This document shows, one piece after another, positions 49,690-59,073 of a stretch of 64,000 nucleotides of DNA. The notes beneath the pieces were generated by a model. It made no database searches. It had not been told where the DNA came from and was given only the letters and a program-made list of their open reading frames with translations. This DNA comes from CAVRCA01 sp963719345 (GTDB lineage: Bacteria > Pseudomonadota > Alphaproteobacteria > Acetobacterales > Acetobacteraceae): NCBI GenBank assembly GCA_963719345.1, contig CAVRCA010000003.1, forward strand, positions 1 to 64,000, given 5' to 3'. A program made the translations under genes and the position numbers. Position 1 is the stretch's first letter; each line of letters starts with the position of its first letter.

Positions 49690-50793
49690 ATGTCGCACAA
49701 CAGTTTCGGACACCTGTTCCGCGTCACCACCTGGGGCGAGAGCCACGGGCCGGCGATCGGCTGCGTAGTCGACGGCTGCCCACCGCGGATCGCGCTCTCC
49801 GAGGCCGACATCCAGCCCTGGCTCGATCGCCGCCGCCCAGGGCAGTCCCGCTTCACCACCCAGCGGCAGGAGCCGGACACCGCCAGCATCCTCTCCGGCG
49901 TGTTCGAGGGCATGACCACCGGAACGCCGATCGCCATACAGGTTGATAATGTCGATCAACGTTCGCGCGACTACGGCGAGATCGCGCAGCGTTTCCGCCC
50001 CGGCCACGCCGACCTCACCTACGAACTGAAATACGGCATCCGCGACTATCGGGGCGGCGGCCGGTCCTCGGCGCGGGAGACCGCGATGCGGGTCGCGGCG
50101 GGGGCGGTGGCGCGTCGCGTGCTGGGGGCCGGGGTGCGTATCCGCGGCGCGCTGGTGCAGATCGGCCCGCACCCGATCGACCGCGCCCGCTGGGACTGGG
50201 AGGAGACGGACAAGAATCCGTTCTTCTGCCCCGATCCGGTCGCCGCGGCGGCATGGGAAAAATATCTTGCAGAAATCCGCCGCGCCGGCTCCTCCGTGGG
50301 GGCGGTAATCGAGCTGGTGGCCGACGGCGTGCCGCCCGGGCTGGGCGCGCCGATCTACGCCAAGCTGGACGCCGAGCTGGCCGCGGCGCTGATGTCGATC
50401 AACGCGGTCAAGGGCGTCGAGATCGGCGAGGGTTTTGGGGCCGCCGCGCTGCGCGGCGAGGACAACGCCGACGAGATGACGATGAAGGGCGGCGGCGTCG
50501 GCTTCGCCTCCAACCACGCCGGCGGCATCCTGGGCGGCATCTCGACCGGCCAGCCGATCGTCGCGCGGTTCGCCGTCAAGCCGACCAGCTCGATCCTGAC
50601 GCCGCGCCGCTCGGTCGACCGGGCGGGCCAGGACGTCGAGATCACCACCAAGGGCCGGCACGACCCCTGCGTCGGCATCCGGGCGGTGCCGGTGGGCGAG
50701 GCCATGCTCGCCTGCGTGCTGGCCGACCACCTGCTGCGCCACCGGGCGCAGAACCCGGACGCACCCGAGCGCGCCGTGCTGCCGCGGAACTAG
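49690..50793 (+). CDS. aroC: Chorismate synthase
   Basis: Seventh step of the shikimate pathway, needing reduced FMN. ATG 49690 (MSHNSFGHLFRVTTWGESHG). Signatures: GESHGPAIGCVVDGCPP, RRRPGQSRFTTQRQEPDTAS, DYRGGGRSSARETAMRVAAG and GGGVGFASNHAGGILGGIST. The 367 residues are intact and match the family length. Confidence 0.95.
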   Translation: MSHNSFGHLFRVTTWGESHGPAIGCVVDGCPPRIALSEADIQPWLDRRRPGQSRFTTQRQEPDTASILSGVFEGMTTGTPIAIQVDNVDQRSRDYGEIAQRFRPGHADLTYELKYGIRDYRGGGRSSARETAMRVAAGAVARRVLGAGVRIRGALVQIGPHPIDRARWDWEETDKNPFFCPDPVAAAAWEKYLAEIRRAGSSVGAVIELVADGVPPGLGAPIYAKLDAELAAALMSINAVKGVEIGEGFGAAALRGEDNADEMTMKGGGVGFASNHAGGILGGISTGQPIVARFAVKPTSSILTPRRSVDRAGQDVEITTKGRHDPCVGIRAVPVGEAMLACVLADHLLRHRAQNPDAPERAVLPRN

Positions 50794-51131
50794 CCTGATC
50801 TTGACCGTTCGCGAAGCGAGGGAACGAAACCGCTGACCGGCGTGCGAGCGCCGCTTCGTCGGCCGGAAATCAGCTTCAGCCAAGGCGCCGCATGGAAGGC
50901 ACTCATCAGCAAGTACATCGGGATCATTCCGCTGAGCGGTGACGCATCGTGTGCGGCCGAGCAGAGCAGACCCGGCCGGCCGCCACCAAGAACACCCGTC
51001 AGCAACGCTATGGCTGCGAAGGTCGGCGTGGCCGCGAGACATAGCCCTTCGGCTATGCCGAACGCGGCCGCGGCGCCCTCGTCATCACGGCTCGCGCCGC
51101 CGCCCGAATTGGCCTGATAGGCTCGGATCAC
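50790..51131 (-). CDS. Small membrane protein translationally coupled to DUF899 gene
   Basis: About 113 residues from GTG 51131, which overlaps the stop of the upstream DUF899 gene by 4 bases. The text AEGLCLAATPTFAAIALLTG and SPLSGMIPMYLLMSAFHAAP gives two membrane helices. Family not recognised with certainty, but the composition is that of a real membrane protein. It converges on aroC with a 4-base overlap at the stops. Confidence 0.6.
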   Translation of the reverse strand: MIRAYQANSGGGASRDDEGAAAAFGIAEGLCLAATPTFAAIALLTGVLGGGRPGLLCSAAHDASPLSGMIPMYLLMSAFHAAPWLKLISGRRSGARTPVSGFVPSLRERSRSG

Positions 51132-51928
51132 TCCTTCGCGCCTGCGTCCAGGTTCCGGAAGGCGGCCTCTCCGGCGTCCGACACTTCGACCCATTTCGGG
51201 CTGGGCGAGGCCTCGGCGGCGTAGTTGTCGTGCCAGTTCCACCACTTGTACGGCGGGCTCTGGGGGTAGCCCTCCGGCGAGTCTTCCCACGTCTCCTGGC
51301 GGCCGAGCGGCGTCACGTCGAGGTAGCTCCAAGTGCTCCCCATCGCCTCGTCGCCGCGGTTGTTGATGAAGTAGGTCCGGAACACGCGCTCGCCGTCGCG
51401 GAAGAAGACGTTGTGGCCGTGCCACTCATCGACGCCGAAATCGGCGTCGAAGCTGTCGGTGACGGTGTACCAGGGCATCTCCCAGCCCATCCGCGCCTTC
51501 AGGCGGGCGATGTCCGCCTGCGGTGCGCGGGAGGCGTACGCCAGTGTGGTGTCGCGGGCGTTGAGATGGGCGAGATGGGTGACCTGGTCGGCGCCGAGGG
51601 AGCAGCCGCGGCAGGCATGCTCGGGCCAGCCGAACACGCCGGGCTCGAAGAAGGCGCGGTAGACGATCAGTTGCCGTCGTCCTTGGAAAAGATCGAGCAG
51701 GCTCGCCTTGCCCGTTGGCCCGTCGAACTCGTACTCCTTCTCCACGGCCAGCCACGGCATTCGCCGGCGCTCGGCTGCCAGCGCGTCACGGGCGCGGGTC
51801 AAGGCCTTCTCCTTCACGAGTAGCTGCTCGCGCGCAGCCTCCCACTCCTGCGGCGACACGATCATCGGTGTGTTCATTGCGAGCTGTCCGTCCTTCCGGT
51901 CGTTCTCAGGTGACGTCGTCATGGTCAT
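51128..51928 (-). CDS. DUF899 thioredoxin-like protein
   Basis: Member of the DUF899 family with a thioredoxin-like fold. Text: VSPQEWEAAREQLLVKEKAL, YEFDGPTGKASLLDLFQGRR, QLIVYRAFFEPG, HACRGCSLGADQVTHLAHLN (CxxC), WYTVTDSFDADFGVDEWHGH and WWNWHDNYAAEA. ATG 51928 is preferred over 51958 or 51874. Function is unknown. The HTH gene diverges from it across a gap of about 150 bases. Confidence 0.85.
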   Translation of the reverse strand: MTMTTSPENDRKDGQLAMNTPMIVSPQEWEAAREQLLVKEKALTRARDALAAERRRMPWLAVEKEYEFDGPTGKASLLDLFQGRRQLIVYRAFFEPGVFGWPEHACRGCSLGADQVTHLAHLNARDTTLAYASRAPQADIARLKARMGWEMPWYTVTDSFDADFGVDEWHGHNVFFRDGERVFRTYFINNRGDEAMGSTWSYLDVTPLGRQETWEDSPEGYPQSPPYKWWNWHDNYAAEASPSPKWVEVSDAGEAAFRNLDAGAKE

Positions 51929-52085
51929 TGCAACCTCGCCTAGTTCGTTCGCGCCCACCCCGGTCGAAATCCTGCGCCGACACCGATTTACGCGTCCGTT
52001 CGCGGCTCAACGTTCTTTGGTGGTCGTGAGCTAGACTAGGGACAGGGCATCGAACGGTGAGAGTGACAAGTGTGGCGGGATTCGG

Positions 52086-53306
52086 ATGGACTCGCTGATC
52101 ACGGCCGCGGCGCGTGCGCTCGCGGCGGGTGATCCCCTCGGCGCACTGAAGCGGATCGCCCTGCGTGACGACGCGCCGGCCCTCGCGCTTCGAGGCATCG
52201 CAATGGCGCAACTCGGCGATCTCGTTCGAGCGAAGGCGCTTTTGCGGAATGCGGCGCGCGCCTTCGGTCCGAGAGAGACTGTGGCGCACGCGCGGTGCGT
52301 CGTCGCCGAGGCCGAGATCGCGCTCGTCTCGCGCGACCTGGGCTGGCCCGCGAAGGCGCTCGACGCGGCACGGGCAACGCTCGAAGCGCACGGCGACCGG
52401 GTGAACGCCGCGCATGCGCGGTATCTCGAAGTCCGGCGCCTCCTCCTGATCGGGCGCCTCGACGAGGCCGAGCGCACGGTCGCCAAGCTCGACCCCACGG
52501 CGCTCCCACCCGCGTTGCGGGCGGCTCACGAGATGGTGGTTGCGGGGATTGCCATTCGGCGCCTGCGGACGAAGGCCGCGCGGGCCGCGCTCACCCGTGC
52601 CGAGCGCGCCGCACGCGAAGCGGACATTCCCGCGCTGACGGCCGAGGTCGAAAGCGCATCCGTCGTGATGAACACGCCCGCGGCACGCCTGATCGCGCGT
52701 GGCGAGGACCGCCCGCTGCTGCTCGATGAGATCGAAGCGCTCCTGGCCTCAGGGGCGCTCGTCGTGGACGCGTGCCGCCACGTCGTGCGTGACCCGCGCG
52801 CGGTGGTCTCGCTCGCGACGCGCCCGGTCCTGTTCGCGCTGGCACGTGCGTTGGGCGAAGCCTGGCCCGGAGACGTGCCGAGAAGCACGCTCGTCGCACG
52901 CGCTTTCCGGGCGAAGCACGCCGATGAATCGCATCGCGCACGGTTGCGGGTCGAAGTCGGGCGGCTTCGCGCAGAACTTCGGACGCTGGCCGACGTGAGG
53001 GCGACGAAGCGAGGCTTCGCACTGACGCCGCGCGTCGCCGGCGAGGTCGTCGTGCTGGCGCCGCCGGTCGAAGAGCAGCATGCGGCGGTGCTCGCCTTTC
53101 TCGCCGACGGCGAGTCGTGGTCGAGCTCGGCCCTGGCGGTGGCGCTTGACGCCAGCCCGCGCACGGTGCAGCGGGCACTCGACTCGCTTGCGGCAGCCGG
53201 CAAGGTGCAGTCGTTGGGCCGCGGGCGAGCGCGCCGCTGGATAACCCCGCCCGTGCCGGGATTCCCGACAATCTTGTTACTCCCCGCTCCTCTGCCGAGT
53301 GGCTAG
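52086..53306 (+). CDS. Helix-turn-helix protein with TPR-like helical body
   Basis: Intact 406-residue putative regulator. The first ~250 residues are short helical pairs (ALALRGIAMAQLGDLVRAKA, VNAAHARYLEVRRLLLIGRL, AAHEMVVAGIAIRRLRTKAA), like TPR arrays. A winged-helix segment follows (HRARLRVEVGRLRAELRTLA, FALTPRVAGEVVVL), and the C-terminus has an HTH (SSALAVALDASPRTVQRALD). The beta-propeller gene starts 9 bases after its stop, so the two form an operon. Confidence 0.65.
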   Translation: MDSLITAAARALAAGDPLGALKRIALRDDAPALALRGIAMAQLGDLVRAKALLRNAARAFGPRETVAHARCVVAEAEIALVSRDLGWPAKALDAARATLEAHGDRVNAAHARYLEVRRLLLIGRLDEAERTVAKLDPTALPPALRAAHEMVVAGIAIRRLRTKAARAALTRAERAAREADIPALTAEVESASVVMNTPAARLIARGEDRPLLLDEIEALLASGALVVDACRHVVRDPRAVVSLATRPVLFALARALGEAWPGDVPRSTLVARAFRAKHADESHRARLRVEVGRLRAELRTLADVRATKRGFALTPRVAGEVVVLAPPVEEQHAAVLAFLADGESWSSSALAVALDASPRTVQRALDSLAAAGKVQSLGRGRARRWITPPVPGFPTILLLPAPLPSG

Positions 53307-53315
53307 GACGAACAT

Positions 53316-54034
53316 ATGAAACGATCAGCGGCCGAAATCCTCCGTGAGTATGGACCCTTTCCGGGTGTCGACGGCGTGCATGGGGTAACGTTTGACGGCC
53401 GGCACGTCTGGTTTGCATCCGGGGACAAGCTGAACACCTTTGACCCGGCGAGTGGAAAGACGGTGCGCTCGATGGATGTCGTCGCGCATGCAGGAACCGC
53501 CTTTGATGGCCGGCACCTATTCCAGATTGCCGAGGATCGCATCCAGAAGATCGACCCGCAGACCGGCAATGTGCTTGCCACGATCCCGGCGCCCGGCGGC
53601 GGCGGCGACTCAGGGCTCGCGTGGGCCGAAGGGACGCTCTGGGTGGGGCAGCACGGGGCCGGAAGATCCATCAAGTCGATCCCCGGACGGGCGCGATCCT
53701 TCGCACGATCGAGTGTAACCGCGTCGTCACCGGGGTCACCTGGATCGACGACGAGCTCTGGCACGGCACCTGGGAAGGCGACGCGAGCGATCTGAGATGC
53801 GTCGATCCTCGAACGGGAGAGGTTTTGGAGCGGCTCGAGATGCCGCACGGAGTAGGCATGTCGGGGCTCGAGTCCGATGGCGGCGATCAGTTCTTTTGCG
53901 GCGGCGGAAGCAGCGGCAAGGTGAGATCGGTTCGCCGGCCCAAGCGAGGAGTTCGGCGCGAGGCGCGAACTCCAAAATGCTCGTCGAACGGAACCTCGCC
54001 GCAGCCCGAGACTGAGCCGTCAGGCTTGTCCTGA
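53316..54034 (+). CDS. Glutamine-cyclotransferase-like beta-propeller protein, frameshifted
   Basis: Small propeller protein without a signal peptide. ATG 53316 (MKRSAAEILREYGPFPGVDG) is followed by blade repeats: GVTFDGRHVWFASGDKLNTF, GTAFDGRHLFQIAEDRIQKI and GLAWAEGTLWVGQHGAGR. After a shift near 53655 it continues KIHQVDPRTGAILRTIECNR, GVTWIDDELWHGTWEGDASD and SGLESDGGDQFFCGGGSSGK. The true stop may lie before 54034. The ligand is unknown; the HTH partner suggests a sensor or effector role. Confidence 0.6.
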
Positions 54035-54094
54035 CAGAACGGCAACGCTCCAGAAGCAACGGTTCTGCTCTTCGATGACCGCGGACCACACGAC

Positions 54095-54158
54095 CTATCT
54101 CAACAGCGCCATGAAATTACGCTTGCGCCCGAAGCGGTTTTTGATGTCGGCCACATAG
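54095..54158 (-). pseudogene. 3' end of SWIM zinc-finger gene, cut off by the IS element
   Basis: Reading from the left flank of the insertion, the reverse strand gives YVADIKNRFGRKRNFMALLR and a TAG at 54095-54097. This is the natural C-terminus of the SWIM gene that stops abruptly at the other side of the element. The ATAG flanking sequence is present on both sides. Confidence 0.65.
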
Positions 54159-54175
54159 ACCGAAGTTTGCACTGA
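54159..54175 (+). repeat. Left terminal inverted repeat of the IS
   Basis: ACCGAAGTTTGCACTGA; pairs perfectly with the complement at 56078-56094. Flanked outside by ATAG. Confidence 0.85.
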
Positions 54176-54230
54176 TGTAAGCGAGGAAGTGCTTGTGCAG
54201 CAGGGACTTCCGGCGGCCTAGCGTGGCTGG

Positions 54231-55967
54231 TTACTGGACACGCGAGAGGACAGTTCCGAGCAGTTCGAATGCCTTGTTCTGGAGCGGTGTCGGCTTGGCG
54301 GTGAGCACGACGGAAGCGCTCGGTGCCCGGGGCGACGCGACGATGTTGAGCGTTAAGGTGGCGAGATGATCGAGCAAGCCGCCGAAGCTGGTGACAGGGA
54401 GGCCGTCATCACTGCGCCGGCGACCGCGCTTTCGTTTGGCGGCGTCCGAAATTTCGGCAGCGGCGACCGGTGAGGCGCGCGTCTGCTGGGCGGCGTCCCC
54501 GTCATGATCCTGGAACAGGATCGGCGTCCAGGCCTCGCGCAGGTGCCATTCGACATAGTAGGCGAGCATGCACAGGAACACGTGAGCCCGCACCCGTGGC
54601 TCGATCCAGTGATGGACGGGGCGGATCTGCAGATCGACCGACTTCATGGCGCGGAACGCCCGCTCCACTCGCGCGAGGTCCTTGTAGGCCCGGACGCTGT
54701 CTTCGGCGCTCATCCTCTCTGCCGGCAGGCTGGTGCGGATGACATAGAGGCCGTCGAGCCGGGCTTCGCGGGTGATGCTCTCGGGCTTGCGGCTATAGGC
54801 GAAGCTGTCATCGGTGATGGTCAGTGCGAAGTGCTTGGCCATCTTGCGGGCGTCGACCACGGCGCCGACCGAAAGGCCGATCTCGGCCTTCCCACGCAGC
54901 GGCGCATGACGCCGGCGCACCTGGGCGGCGATCCGCGAGAGGTCGCGTTCGGTGGCGGCCAGCAGCGCATCGCGCTTGCGCGCCCGCTCCCTGGCGAGAT
55001 CGGGGTTGCGGCAGACGATCAGGCGCTCGCCGGGATAGTCCGGGGCGGTGATCTCGGCGAGGTCCCGCTCGTCGAACAGCGAGAGCTGCAAGGGGCCGGC
55101 CTCGGCCAGAGCCTGAACCTGCGGCGCGCGCAGCGTGGTGATCCAGTCGAGCCCGGCGGGCTTGAGGTCCTCGCGGATGCGCGCTGCGGTGATCATCCCG
55201 CGGTCGCCGACCAGCACCAGGTGCTGGAGACCGAAGCGGCGCTTCAGCGTCTCGACTTGCGCTGGGAGGGTGCCGGGATCGCCGGTGTCGCCCTCGAATA
55301 CCTCGATTGCGATCGGCCGCCCCTCGCGGTCGCAGAGCAGGCCGTAGACGATCTGCAACCGATCCGGCCGGCGGTCCCGGCTGTAGCCGTGCCGGGCGAG
55401 CGCGCAGCACCGACCTTCCAGGTAGGACGAGCTGACGTCGTAGAGCACCAGCGTGCCGTCCTGCAGATGCCGCCGCGCCAAGGCCCGCTCGATACGATCC
55501 TGTTCCCCGCCGAGCCAGTCGAGCGCGGCATAGATCTCCCGCTCTTCGATGGCACCAAGTTCGAGCACCCGGCCGAGGCTGGAGCTCGCCGTCTCGTCGG
55601 TCAGCGCCCGTGCCGTCGCCAGCTTGGAGCACGGTGCGAGCAGACGGCTCGCGATCAGCGCCAGGGCCAGATCGCGCTCGCGCGAGACGGTGCGGCCGAG
55701 CAGGCGCGGCAGGTCGAGCTTGCACATCATGCCGATCACGGCTGCGACGTGGCCATGCGGCAGGGCGCGCTGGATCTCGAACACCTCCTCCGGTCGAGCC
55801 ACCACCGCGCCGCCCTGCAGCAGCACGCGCAGACCGTCGATCACCGCCGGCGGCAGTTGCCCCAAATTGGCAAGCGTGCGCTTCTTGACCTTGCGTCCCT
55901 CGCGATAGCTCTCCCGCAAGAGCACCGCAGGCGCCGACCGGCCGTTCGGGACCACGTCGATGAACAT
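54231..55967 (-). CDS. IS1634-family DDE transposase
   Basis: Intact 578-residue transposase of the IS4-like superfamily. The N-terminus MFIDVVPNGRSAPAVLLRES and TLANLGQLPPAVIDGLRVLL is typical of IS1634/IS1549 members. The DDE core shows LVLYDVSSSYLEG, QIVYGLLCDREGRPIAIEVF, VLVGDRGMITAARI, and the YREK-like end DLARVERAFRAMKSVDLQIR followed by HHWIEPRVRAHVFLCMLAYY. Being unbroken, it may be active. Confidence 0.92.
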   Translation of the reverse strand: MFIDVVPNGRSAPAVLLRESYREGRKVKKRTLANLGQLPPAVIDGLRVLLQGGAVVARPEEVFEIQRALPHGHVAAVIGMMCKLDLPRLLGRTVSRERDLALALIASRLLAPCSKLATARALTDETASSSLGRVLELGAIEEREIYAALDWLGGEQDRIERALARRHLQDGTLVLYDVSSSYLEGRCCALARHGYSRDRRPDRLQIVYGLLCDREGRPIAIEVFEGDTGDPGTLPAQVETLKRRFGLQHLVLVGDRGMITAARIREDLKPAGLDWITTLRAPQVQALAEAGPLQLSLFDERDLAEITAPDYPGERLIVCRNPDLARERARKRDALLAATERDLSRIAAQVRRRHAPLRGKAEIGLSVGAVVDARKMAKHFALTITDDSFAYSRKPESITREARLDGLYVIRTSLPAERMSAEDSVRAYKDLARVERAFRAMKSVDLQIRPVHHWIEPRVRAHVFLCMLAYYVEWHLREAWTPILFQDHDGDAAQQTRASPVAAAEISDAAKRKRGRRRSDDGLPVTSFGGLLDHLATLTLNIVASPRAPSASVVLTAKPTPLQNKAFELLGTVLSRVQ

Positions 55968-56077
55968 GGCTGCAGCGAATCATGATGCGCCGCGTCGATG
56001 CAAGCCCCCTGTATGGACACATTGAGCCAATGAAAAGCATCTCTCGTGATTGCACCGCAGGCATAAGTTCACCCTTC

Positions 56078-56094
56078 TCAGTGCAAACTTCGGT
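56078..56094 (-). repeat. Right terminal inverted repeat of the IS
   Basis: TCAGTGCAAACTTCGGT on the plus strand, the exact complement of the left end. Followed by ATAG, the second copy of the target duplication. Confidence 0.85.
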
Positions 56095-57713
56095 ATAGCC
56101 GCCTGCTCGACCGTGCTGCGCAAACCGGCCATGTGGACGATCAGCGCCGCCGCTTCGCCATAGGCGGGGTTGCCGCCGCCGGTGGCAAGCGCATCGACCC
56201 GCTCGGCATACACGTTGAGCGCCTCGCGCTTATGGGTTGCCTCGCTCACTCTGGCCAGAGCTTCTCGCGTGCCGATCGAGGCACCGTATGTCTGCACGGC
56301 AGCCCAGGCCGCGTCGAACCGTTTCTCGTGGGTCAGGATGCGGATGAGCAGCTCGGCAGGAAAATGCCAGCGCGTGCGCTCACCTTTGGCGGCGCGAGCC
56401 TGCAGCTGCGCGATCGCGCGATCGCGGGCGGCCGTGCCGGCGCGTTTGCGAAGCTGCGCATAGAGTTCGAAGCTCGGCTCCTTGTCGAAGGCCCGCCACA
56501 GATGCGCCTCCGCCTCGCCCGTTCGCCCCGCCTTCGAGAGAAGGTCGACGGCGAAGAAAACCAGACGTTCGTCCGGTCGCTCGTCCTCGAAGACGAACAG
56601 CCCGTCCTCCGCCCAGCGCAGCGCCTCGTCTTCCCGGCCCTGCGCGTGGCAGAACTGCGCCAGCTCCAGATAGCACCACGTCGAGGACAGATCCTTGGCT
56701 CGGAGTGCGATGCGTGCCGCCACGTCGGCGTCGCGCTCGGCGAAGTGGTCGAGGATGGTCCGCAACTGGCCGTAATCGTGCGACGCGTCGCCCGCTCTTC
56801 GCCGCCCCTGGCGCGCGGGCAGCTTCTCCCAGGCTTCGGCAGCCAGCCGGCGATATTCTTCCAAACCCGGTCGGCCGAGCACCTCGGCGTAGACGCAGGC
56901 CGATCCGGCGAAGACACCGTAGCCGTCCGCGATTTCGCGGGTGAAGAGACTGCGGGCGAGCGTGACCGGGTCGGGCTTCGTTGCCCGGGCAGCGGCGAGG
57001 TGGATGTCACGGGCACGATGGAGCAAGTCGCCGCAGTGGCCGTCGGAATCGTCGATGTGTTCGATCGCGCTCTCGATCCGATCAAACGCCCACTCGGCGA
57101 GTTCGAGCACGAGGGCGGCTTCGGCGCCCGACGCAAGCTCGGCCAGCGCGTCGAGCACCGTTTCGACGCCGCTTGCCCAACCTGCCGCGGCCCGATAGTC
57201 GACGTAGTCCCGAATGCGCGTCGCCTCGCCGATCGCCTTGCGCAGGCGCGTAGCCAGCGTGCCGTTCTTGGCGTCCGTGGTCGCGGAGGCCAGCTCCAGC
57301 TTGCGGAACAATGCGTCGTCCCGCTCCGCCAGCTCCGCGATCATCTCGACCAGGGCATCGACGCCCTTCTTCTTCAGATATCGCCGTATCCGCGCGAGCG
57401 TGGCGGCTCCCTCGACTTCCGCATCGCCGCCGGCCGCATTCGTCGCCAAGGCCACGGCAACCATGTGCTTGCAGAACTGCCAATCCTCGAAGGCCGGACA
57501 GGAGCATTCGCCGCCAACGTCAGCCCCGCGCCCGGTGAGCACGGTCCGGTAATCCTCCGTGCCCGCGACTTCCGCCAGCACGCGCCGGGGTTCAACGACG
57601 AGGATCTTCACCAGCCCGTCGCGATGATAGGTCTCGCCCCGCGCAAAGACTTTCGCCCCGGCGTGCTCCCGCAGGGCGTTGATGTCGAAACGAGGGCGGT
57701 CCGTCGAACTCAT
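56095..57713 (-). pseudogene. SWIM zinc-finger protein, interrupted near its 3' end by the IS
   Basis: SWIM-domain protein of about 560 residues before interruption. ATG 57713; the SWIM zinc site reads GECSCPAFEDWQFCKHMVAV (CxC...CxH). The rest is helical, TPR-like (STWCYLELAQFCHAQGREDE, DERLVFFAVDLLSKAGRTGE, AAYGEA-like end VHMAGLRSTVEQAAI). The open frame now runs on into the element for about 38 codons to 55980. Only the last ~20 residues are lost, so activity may remain. It overlaps the upstream DUF3024 gene by 4 bases. Confidence 0.8.
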
Positions 57714-58093
57714 ATTGTCGGCTGCAGCAATCCCTCACTCTCGATCAGGCGCAACGCCTCGCCCAGGGTAACCGAGGCAAACAGCCGGAACCATTGTCCG
57801 GTATGGCGGTGCCACATGACGTCGAACCGGGTCTCGGCGACACATTCTTCGAGATGATCGAGGCGCGTGAAGGGAGAGTCGAATTCGTCGCCTTCATTGT
57901 CGGCAAAGCCCGAGCGGAAGCGCGTGATGAAGCTGTATCTGCTGCCCCGCCATTTACCGAAGATGCCGATCGGATAATTGAACTCCGTCGGGCGAATCGC
58001 CGGCAGGAAGCGCGGCTTCAGTATGTCGTCAATGAACTGGTTGCAGGCCGCGGTGATGGCCGCTTTCTCTACTCCATCGAGGGATTTGACACG
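57710..58093 (-). CDS. DUF3024-like protein
   Basis: Small soluble protein, about 127 residues from ATG 58093 (MRVKSLDGVEKAAITAACNQ). Characteristic text: NYPIGIFGKWRGSRYSFITR, FDVMWHRHTGQWFRLFASVT, LGEALRLIESEGLLQP. The closing pattern WHRHTGQW...L..AL..I resembles DUF3024. The stop overlaps the SWIM gene start, so the pair is probably co-translated. Function unknown. Confidence 0.6.
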   Translation of the reverse strand, partial: RVKSLDGVEKAAITAACNQFIDDILKPRFLPAIRPTEFNYPIGIFGKWRGSRYSFITRFRSGFADNEGDEFDSPFTRLDHLEECVAETRFDVMWHRHTGQWFRLFASVTLGEALRLIESEGLLQPTI

Positions 58094-58233
58094 CATCCAT
58101 CGCCGTTCCGTCCTCGGCACCCAAAGCCTCCGATGTCCGTTCACCCCGACTCGATGATATTGCGTCATCATATCGCATTGATCCACCGCCGCAAAGTCAG
58201 CGCCGTTTACCGTTCGCGACAGAGAGTGAAGAA

Positions 58234-58932
58234 ATGCTCGAGCAAGTGCATGAGGCCCTTTGGGTCGCTGAAGGCGAGATTGTCAGCTTCTTTGGCATTC
58301 CCTATCCGACGCGTTCCGTCATCGCCCGATTGGACAATGGTGATCTGTGGGTATGGTCGCCAGTCAAGCTAATTGCGGATCTGCGCAACGAAGTGGATCG
58401 TCTGGGCTCTGTTCGCCACCTCGTGAGCCCCAACAAACTCCATCACCTCCACCTGCTGGAGTGGAAGGCGGCCTATCCCGAGGCAGTATTATGGGGACCG
58501 CAGTCAACAATCAACAAATGCTCCGACCTCTCCTTCCGCGAAGCGCTGAAGGACAGCCCACCGCTCGAATGGCTTCCCGATATCGATCAGGCGTGGTTCC
58601 GCGGTTCGTTCGCCATGGACGAGATTGTCTTTCTTCACCGCCCCTCCGGCACCGCAATCATCGCCGATCTGATCCAGGCGTTCAGCGATCACTTTCTCCG
58701 GGAACATTGGGGTTTGTGGCGTTTTCTGGCACGCCTCGACGGCCTCACCCAGGACCAAGCCTGCGCGCCGTCCGAATGGCGACTGTCGTTTATCAACCGC
58801 GCGCCGGCGCGCCGCGCACGCGACAAGGTGCTGAGCTGGAATTGTCAACGCGTCGTTGTAGCTCACGGCGAATGGCCGCGCGCGAACGGGAATGCCTTTC
58901 TTGCAAAGTCATTTCGCTGGCTCGGGGCGTGA
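58234..58932 (+). CDS. DUF4336 protein
   Basis: Intact 232-residue protein of the DUF4336 family, related to metallo-beta-lactamase-like folds. Text: PTRSVIARLDNGDLWVWSPV, RHLVSPNKLHHLHLLEWKAA, DEIVFLHRPSGTAIIADLIQ and RVVVAHGEWPRANGNAFLAK. The HxLHxxEW and AHGEW histidines may be metal ligands. Role unknown. Divergent from the DUF3024-SWIM pair. Confidence 0.8.
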   Translation: MLEQVHEALWVAEGEIVSFFGIPYPTRSVIARLDNGDLWVWSPVKLIADLRNEVDRLGSVRHLVSPNKLHHLHLLEWKAAYPEAVLWGPQSTINKCSDLSFREALKDSPPLEWLPDIDQAWFRGSFAMDEIVFLHRPSGTAIIADLIQAFSDHFLREHWGLWRFLARLDGLTQDQACAPSEWRLSFINRAPARRARDKVLSWNCQRVVVAHGEWPRANGNAFLAKSFRWLGA

Positions 58933-59073
58933 TCGGATGACGTCGCGCAATGCGCACAGGCACGAGCCTCGTCCAGCTACTTGAGACATTCAGAGACTAT
59001 CACCCACAATTCTTTCAGTGGGGGCAGGTCCTTTGTATCTGGGCCATCCCTGCGTATCCGCGTTACTCCCTGT

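Larger units (their letters stand above)
54159..56094 (-). mobile_element. Complete IS1634-family insertion sequence
   Basis: Element of 1,936 bases bounded by 17-base perfect inverted repeats (ACCGAAGTTTGCACTGA at 54159-54175 and its complement at 56078-56094). The four bases ATAG lie directly outside both ends (54155-54158 and 56095-56098), as a target duplication. It holds one transposase gene filling most of its length. The element separates the last ~20 codons of a SWIM zinc-finger gene from the rest. Confidence 0.85.
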
